DNA from: JBPOJN01 sp052033505
GTDB lineage: Bacteria > UBA10199 > JACPAL01 > GCA-016699445
Direction of reading: 5' to 3'
Assembly (NCBI GenBank): GCA_052033505.1
Contig: JBPOJN010000020.1
Coordinates: forward strand, 1-64,000
Length of the DNA: 64,000 nt
Below the pieces are notes generated by a model that did no database searches, was not told the origin of the DNA, and saw only the letters and a list, made by a program, of their open reading frames with translations. The translations under genes were made by a program, and so were the position numbers. The first letter of the stretch is position 1; each line of letters opens with the position of its first letter. Shown piece by piece: positions 60,833 to 64,000 of this stretch.

Positions 60833-61252
60833 CTAATGCCCAATCGGCTGGGATAATTCGAGTAGCACCCCACCCGTCGATTTCGGATGCACGAACGCGA
60901 TGAGCTTGCCGTGCGCTCCGACGCGTGGCTTTTCATCGATCAATTGAACGCCGGCGGCTTTGTAGGCGGCGAGCGCTGCGGCCACGTCGTCGACTTCGAT
61001 GCAGATGTGATGGATGCCGCCGCGGCCGCCGTTTTTCTCGATGTATTTTCCGATGGGACCTTCGGGCGACGTGGATTGCAGCAATTCGAGATTCGTCTCA
61101 CCGACGCCGAAAAAGGCCGTCTTGGCTTTTTGTTCGGCGACTTCTTCCAGATGCTCGGGGGCTTTTCCTAAGAGGGCCGTATAGGTTTTGATGGCTTCGT
61201 CCAGGTTCGGGACGGCGATGCCGATGTGATCGACTTTTTTGAATTTGGTCAT
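60833..61252 (-). CDS. mce: methylmalonyl-CoA/ethylmalonyl-CoA epimerase
   Basis: The 139-residue glyoxalase-fold protein has all hallmarks: KVDHIGIAVPNLDEAIKTYT, then AFFGVGETNLELLQSTSPEG, and GGIHHICIEVDDVAAALAAY, then HPKSTGGVLLELSQPIG, with metal-binding His, Gln/Glu residues. The enzyme interconverts (2R) and (2S) methylmalonyl-CoA or ethylmalonyl-CoA before the B12-dependent mutase. It fits the ethylmalonyl-CoA cluster at 53-60 kb, although this position is separated from it by an opposing gene. Confidence 0.92.
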   Translation of the reverse strand: MTKFKKVDHIGIAVPNLDEAIKTYTALLGKAPEHLEEVAEQKAKTAFFGVGETNLELLQSTSPEGPIGKYIEKNGGRGGIHHICIEVDDVAAALAAYKAAGVQLIDEKPRVGAHGKLIAFVHPKSTGGVLLELSQPIGH

Positions 61253-61297
61253 ACGCGCTTTTGAACGGAGGCCGGGGCAAACTTCAAGGGCTTTTTT

Positions 61298-61912
61298 CTA
61301 AAGGTCCCAATGGAATTTTTCGCGGCGCGACCACAGGATCAAGAAGATACCGAGCGGCACTAACGCCAAAGTCAGCGTCGCAGGCGTCTTGCCGACCGCC
61401 GACTGGGGCAGAGGCACGGCGGTTCCGCCAAAAAACTCCTCCGCAGTGCCGACCTTCGTGTAGCGCTCGCCGAAAGCTACGGGCAGAATCACCGAACCCG
61501 CGACTAGCAGCAGCACGAGCCCCGCAAGAGCCACGCGTCCGCGCGCCTGCATTTTGAATTTGAGCCAATAACCCGCCGCGTACATCGCGAAATAAAGAAG
61601 CAGGATCAAAGCGACAATCGGAAACGGCACTTGGGAAGCGCGCACGACGTAATTGAACATCCAATCCGGCGCGAGGAGGTAAGACCAATACACGATAGCC
61701 GTGAAGATGCCCACGATGACAAGTCCCGAATAAAAGGCGCGCGTTCCCATTAACTTTCCGGAAGGAAAATTTTTCACGCCGAAACCAAATAAGACGCCGA
61801 TCAGCAGTAGCACCGGCCAATCAATGAGAAATGTGGGAATCGCCCCCTTTCCCGCCTTCCAAATACCACGGTAACGTCGCGGCCAAACCGTGAGCGAATT
61901 CAGGATATTCAA
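61298..61912 (-). CDS. multi-pass membrane protein, unknown function
   Basis: The 204-residue frame opens at a TTG (61912) inside the 3' end of the upstream epimerase gene; the true start is unclear. It has about five hydrophobic segments (FLIDWPVLLLIGVLFGFGV, SGLVIVGIFTAIVYWSYLL, FPIVALILLLYFAMYAAGYW, VALAGLVLLLVAGSVILPVA and ATLTLALVPLGIFLILW). No recognised family. It overlaps the preceding gene by 92 bases with the TTG start, or less with a later one. The product may be an inner-membrane protein of the same operon as the epimerase/dehydratase upstream. Confidence 0.55.
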   Translation of the reverse strand: MNILNSLTVWPRRYRGIWKAGKGAIPTFLIDWPVLLLIGVLFGFGVKNFPSGKLMGTRAFYSGLVIVGIFTAIVYWSYLLAPDWMFNYVVRASQVPFPIVALILLLYFAMYAAGYWLKFKMQARGRVALAGLVLLLVAGSVILPVAFGERYTKVGTAEEFFGGTAVPLPQSAVGKTPATLTLALVPLGIFLILWSRREKFHWDL

Positions 61913-62882
61913 ACTTGAAGCCGGTACTCTTCAGCTTCGCGTTGTCGTAAACGTAATCCACGCCGAAATATTTCAGGCTGTCTTTTTCGAATTTCGGCGG
62001 ACGTCCACTGATGAGGCGCCGTCGCCACTTCCCGAAAAACGCGGCGAGACTCAGCGCTGCCTTCACGAGCCCCAAAGGCACGGGCGGCAAGGCGCGGAAT
62101 TTTTTCCCCGTCAGTCCGGCCAAGAGGCGAAAGTAATTGATCGTGGCGGTCCGGCTGTCGTCATTCAAAATGTAAGTTTCGCCGTCGGTCTCCGGATGTT
62201 CCGCGAGGAAGAGCGCCGCGCGGCAGACGTCGCGCACGTGGACGGTCGGAATGCGGAACGTGAAATTGCGCGGGATCGAAAGCGATCCCATCGCGAGCGC
62301 GTCGCGGATCAACTGGCCGCCGCCGTACACGCCGCGCGGACCGTAGACGGTCGTCGGATGCAGCACGGAAAACCTCAAATCCCGGAACGTTTCGCACAAC
62401 GAACGCTCCTGCTCCCATTTGCTTTTCAGGTAATCATTTGAAGGCTCGATCGGTGACGTTTCGCGGAGCGGAAGATCTCCCGGTCCGCGCGGCACGCGGT
62501 AGACGCCGCCCGCGCCCCAGAGAATTATTTTTTTAAAGCCGGGAGATTTTCTTAAAAACTCCAGCAAGTGGCGCGTGCCTTCGACGTTCACGCGCTGAAG
62601 CAAATCGGCCGGTGCGGAATAGTTAAAGACGGCTGCGATGTGGAAGACATACTCAGCGTCTCTCACGACGCGCGCCATGGCTTCGGTGTCCGTTACGTCG
62701 GCGGCCAAAAATTCCACGCCGTGTTTTTTTAAGACGCTGGGAAACCGGCCGGTGAGAGGATCGTCTTTTTCGTAGCTTTGCGCGAGATCGGTCGCGATCA
62801 CCCGATGTCCCGCTTCGATCAGGACTTCGACCATGTGGGTACCCATGAAACCGCAAGCTCCCGTGACGAGACAGCGCGCCAT
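61821..62882 (-). CDS. NAD-dependent epimerase/dehydratase family protein
   Basis: The 353-residue protein is an extended short-chain dehydrogenase. It has the NAD-binding CLVTGACGFMGTHMVEVLIE (G-x-x-G-x-x-G), the acidic end of strand 2 (ATDLAQSYEKDD), the HIAAVFNYS region, and the catalytic YLKSK (Y-x-x-x-K) in SNDYLKSKWEQE. It resembles sugar or sterol/hopanoid-type NAD-dependent epimerases. The substrate cannot be told from sequence. Divergent from another member of the same family at 62964, with an 81-bp shared promoter region. Confidence 0.85.
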   Translation of the reverse strand: MARCLVTGACGFMGTHMVEVLIEAGHRVIATDLAQSYEKDDPLTGRFPSVLKKHGVEFLAADVTDTEAMARVVRDAEYVFHIAAVFNYSAPADLLQRVNVEGTRHLLEFLRKSPGFKKIILWGAGGVYRVPRGPGDLPLRETSPIEPSNDYLKSKWEQERSLCETFRDLRFSVLHPTTVYGPRGVYGGGQLIRDALAMGSLSIPRNFTFRIPTVHVRDVCRAALFLAEHPETDGETYILNDDSRTATINYFRLLAGLTGKKFRALPPVPLGLVKAALSLAAFFGKWRRRLISGRPPKFEKDSLKYFGVDYVYDNAKLKSTGFKFEYPEFAHGLAATLPWYLEGGKGGDSHISH

Positions 62883-62963
62883 AAGTTCCTATTTAAAACA
62901 TTTTTAAGCCGGCGCGAACCCATTTTCTTTCATTCGCCGCTGAAATCCTCTAAATCCCCTCTC

Positions 62964-63953
62964 ATGAAAGCTTTCGTCACCGGCGCCACGGGTTTTTTGG
63001 GAAGTCATTTGGTGGATCGCCTCATCGCCCAAGGCGACGACGTGCACGTGCTCGTGCGGCGCTCTTCGAATTTACGATGGTTGCTCGGCAAAAAAATCAC
63101 CCTGCATTACGGTGACATCGTCGGTGCGGCGAAGGGTTTGAAAGAAGGCCTCGCGGGTGCCGACATCGTCTATCACGTGGCGGGCGTCATCAAGGCCGCT
63201 CGCGCTTCCGAGTTTTACGAAGCGAACGTCCAAGGCACAGTCAACGTTCTCGACGCCTGTCTCTGCTCCTGCCCGAACGTCAGCCGCGTCGTCATCGTCA
63301 CGAGCCTCGCCGCGCGCGGACCGGGACTGCCGGGCGATGCCAAGCCCGCCGTGGAAACCGATCCCTATCATCCCACCACCGACTACGGCCGCAGCAAGCG
63401 CGACGCCGAGATCGCGGCGCTGCGTTACGTCGACAAACTTCCGATCACGATCATACGCCCGCCCGCAATCTACGGCCCGCGCGACGATCAAATCCTGGAA
63501 TTTTTCCGGCTCGTCCAAAAAGGCTTCGCGGTCCTGCCCGGCGGCGGCGAACATTTCCTCAACCTCTCGCACGTACAAGACATCGTCACGGGACTGACGC
63601 TTGCCGCCACCCACCCGCGTGCTGTGGGAGAAATATTTTTCGTCGGCGAAGACCGAAACTACGAGTGGTCCGAAATGGTCCGCATCATCGCGCAGACGTT
63701 GGGCAAAAACCCGGTGACACTCCGCCTGCCTCATTGGTTTTTCTTGGGCGCCGGTTATATCGCCCAAGGCTTGGGAAAACTCGCCGGGCGGCCGTTCGCG
63801 TTCAACCTCGCGCAGGCGCAAAACTTCATTCAACGCAATTGGACCATGGACGTGAGCAAGGCCGGACAAGTTTTGGGGTATAAACCGTCTTATTCTTTAA
63901 CACGTGGCGCCTCGGAAACAGCGCTTTGGTACCGCGACGAAGAATGGCTTTGA
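62964..63953 (+). CDS. NAD-dependent epimerase/dehydratase family protein
   Basis: From ATG 62964 the 330-residue protein starts AFVTGATGFLGSHLVDRLIA, the NAD(P)-binding G-x-x-G-x-x-G. It has the VYHVAGVIKA segment and the catalytic pair in TTDYGRSKRDAE (Y-x-x-x-K). Features like GEIFFVGEDRNYEWSEMVRI and the ERNW-type C-terminus resemble the hopanoid-associated sugar epimerase HpnA and dihydroflavonol reductase-like group. The track frame continues upstream to 62778 but overlaps the divergent gene, so the shorter start is used. Substrate is unknown. Confidence 0.85.
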   Translation: MKAFVTGATGFLGSHLVDRLIAQGDDVHVLVRRSSNLRWLLGKKITLHYGDIVGAAKGLKEGLAGADIVYHVAGVIKAARASEFYEANVQGTVNVLDACLCSCPNVSRVVIVTSLAARGPGLPGDAKPAVETDPYHPTTDYGRSKRDAEIAALRYVDKLPITIIRPPAIYGPRDDQILEFFRLVQKGFAVLPGGGEHFLNLSHVQDIVTGLTLAATHPRAVGEIFFVGEDRNYEWSEMVRIIAQTLGKNPVTLRLPHWFFLGAGYIAQGLGKLAGRPFAFNLAQAQNFIQRNWTMDVSKAGQVLGYKPSYSLTRGASETALWYRDEEWL

Positions 63954-64000
63954 ATTTTTTTTAGGAATCCATAAAATTCCGAGCAACTTTTCCCTCTGGG

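Overview
The window is a gene-dense bacterial chromosome segment of moderately high GC (most genes use G/C-ending codons). It looks like a free-living, aerobic, Gram-negative heterotroph. It encodes several lipoproteins with lipoboxes, a PbpC/alpha-2-macroglobulin pair, a VKOR-DsbA fusion, a photolyase and CoA-ester metabolism. The style (a bacterial topoisomerase VI, PilZ, LVIVD and YncE-like lipoproteins, many orphan helical proteins) suggests a deltaproteobacterium-like or uncultured lineage. I cannot fix the phylum from the sequence alone. There are no rRNA or tRNA genes or CRISPR arrays that I can see.

Layout. 0-2.7 kb: the end of topoisomerase VI-B and a complete VI-A, then a frameshifted HigA antitoxin remnant and a truncated carbonic anhydrase next to a REP-like palindrome. 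3-13 kb: small membrane and secreted proteins, a methyltransferase, a secreted beta-solenoid-like protein with its own terminator, an EEP-nuclease-like protein and several orphans. 13-24 kb: an LVIVD lipoprotein, DoxX, a DTW-domain tRNA modification enzyme, VKOR-DsbA, a cold-shock-domain protein, a YyaL-type thioredoxin-domain protein and an MqnA/MqnD-family protein. 24-26.6 kb: a BrnT/BrnA toxin-antitoxin pair whose antitoxin seems to use an ATT start, purC, and a degenerate zinc-finger ORF split by a second REP-like hairpin. 26.6-29.5 kb: a lower-GC, probably acquired, module of two orphan genes. 29.5-38.3 kb: a Phd/ParE toxin-antitoxin operon under a perfect 20-bp palindrome, then pbpC and a 2045-residue thioester alpha-2-macroglobulin. 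38.4-39.6 kb: an AT-richer relic stretch with two HipB-type operator sites but no intact hipBA. 39.6-46 kb: housekeeping genes (rsmE, mgtE, photolyase, PilZ, infA, M20 peptidase).

46.1-49.7 kb is the most striking segment. A clear cobalamin riboswitch precedes three exported lipoproteins: a YncE-like beta-propeller, a protein with an Ig-like region and a conserved GPDFTVFENAF domain, and a Tat-exported propeller-like lipoprotein. By analogy with the beta-propeller lipoprotein BtuG of Bacteroides I propose a surface cobalamin-capture system. No TonB receptor or ABC transporter is in the window.

49.9-50.4 kb is a compact candidate mobile unit: a DUF559 (Vsr-like) nuclease gene bracketed by hairpin repeats, two identical 38-bp direct copies plus one diverged inverted copy.

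53-61 kb holds genes of the ethylmalonyl-CoA pathway: mesaconyl-CoA hydratase, methylsuccinyl-CoA dehydrogenase, a malyl/methylmalyl-CoA lyase and a methylmalonyl/ethylmalonyl-CoA epimerase. They are interleaved with an unknown 652-residue protein and an opposing nucleotidyltransferase/small-protein pair. The pathway's two mutases need adenosylcobalamin, which gives the nearby B12-riboswitch operon a plausible purpose. The window ends with two divergent NAD-dependent epimerase/dehydratase genes.
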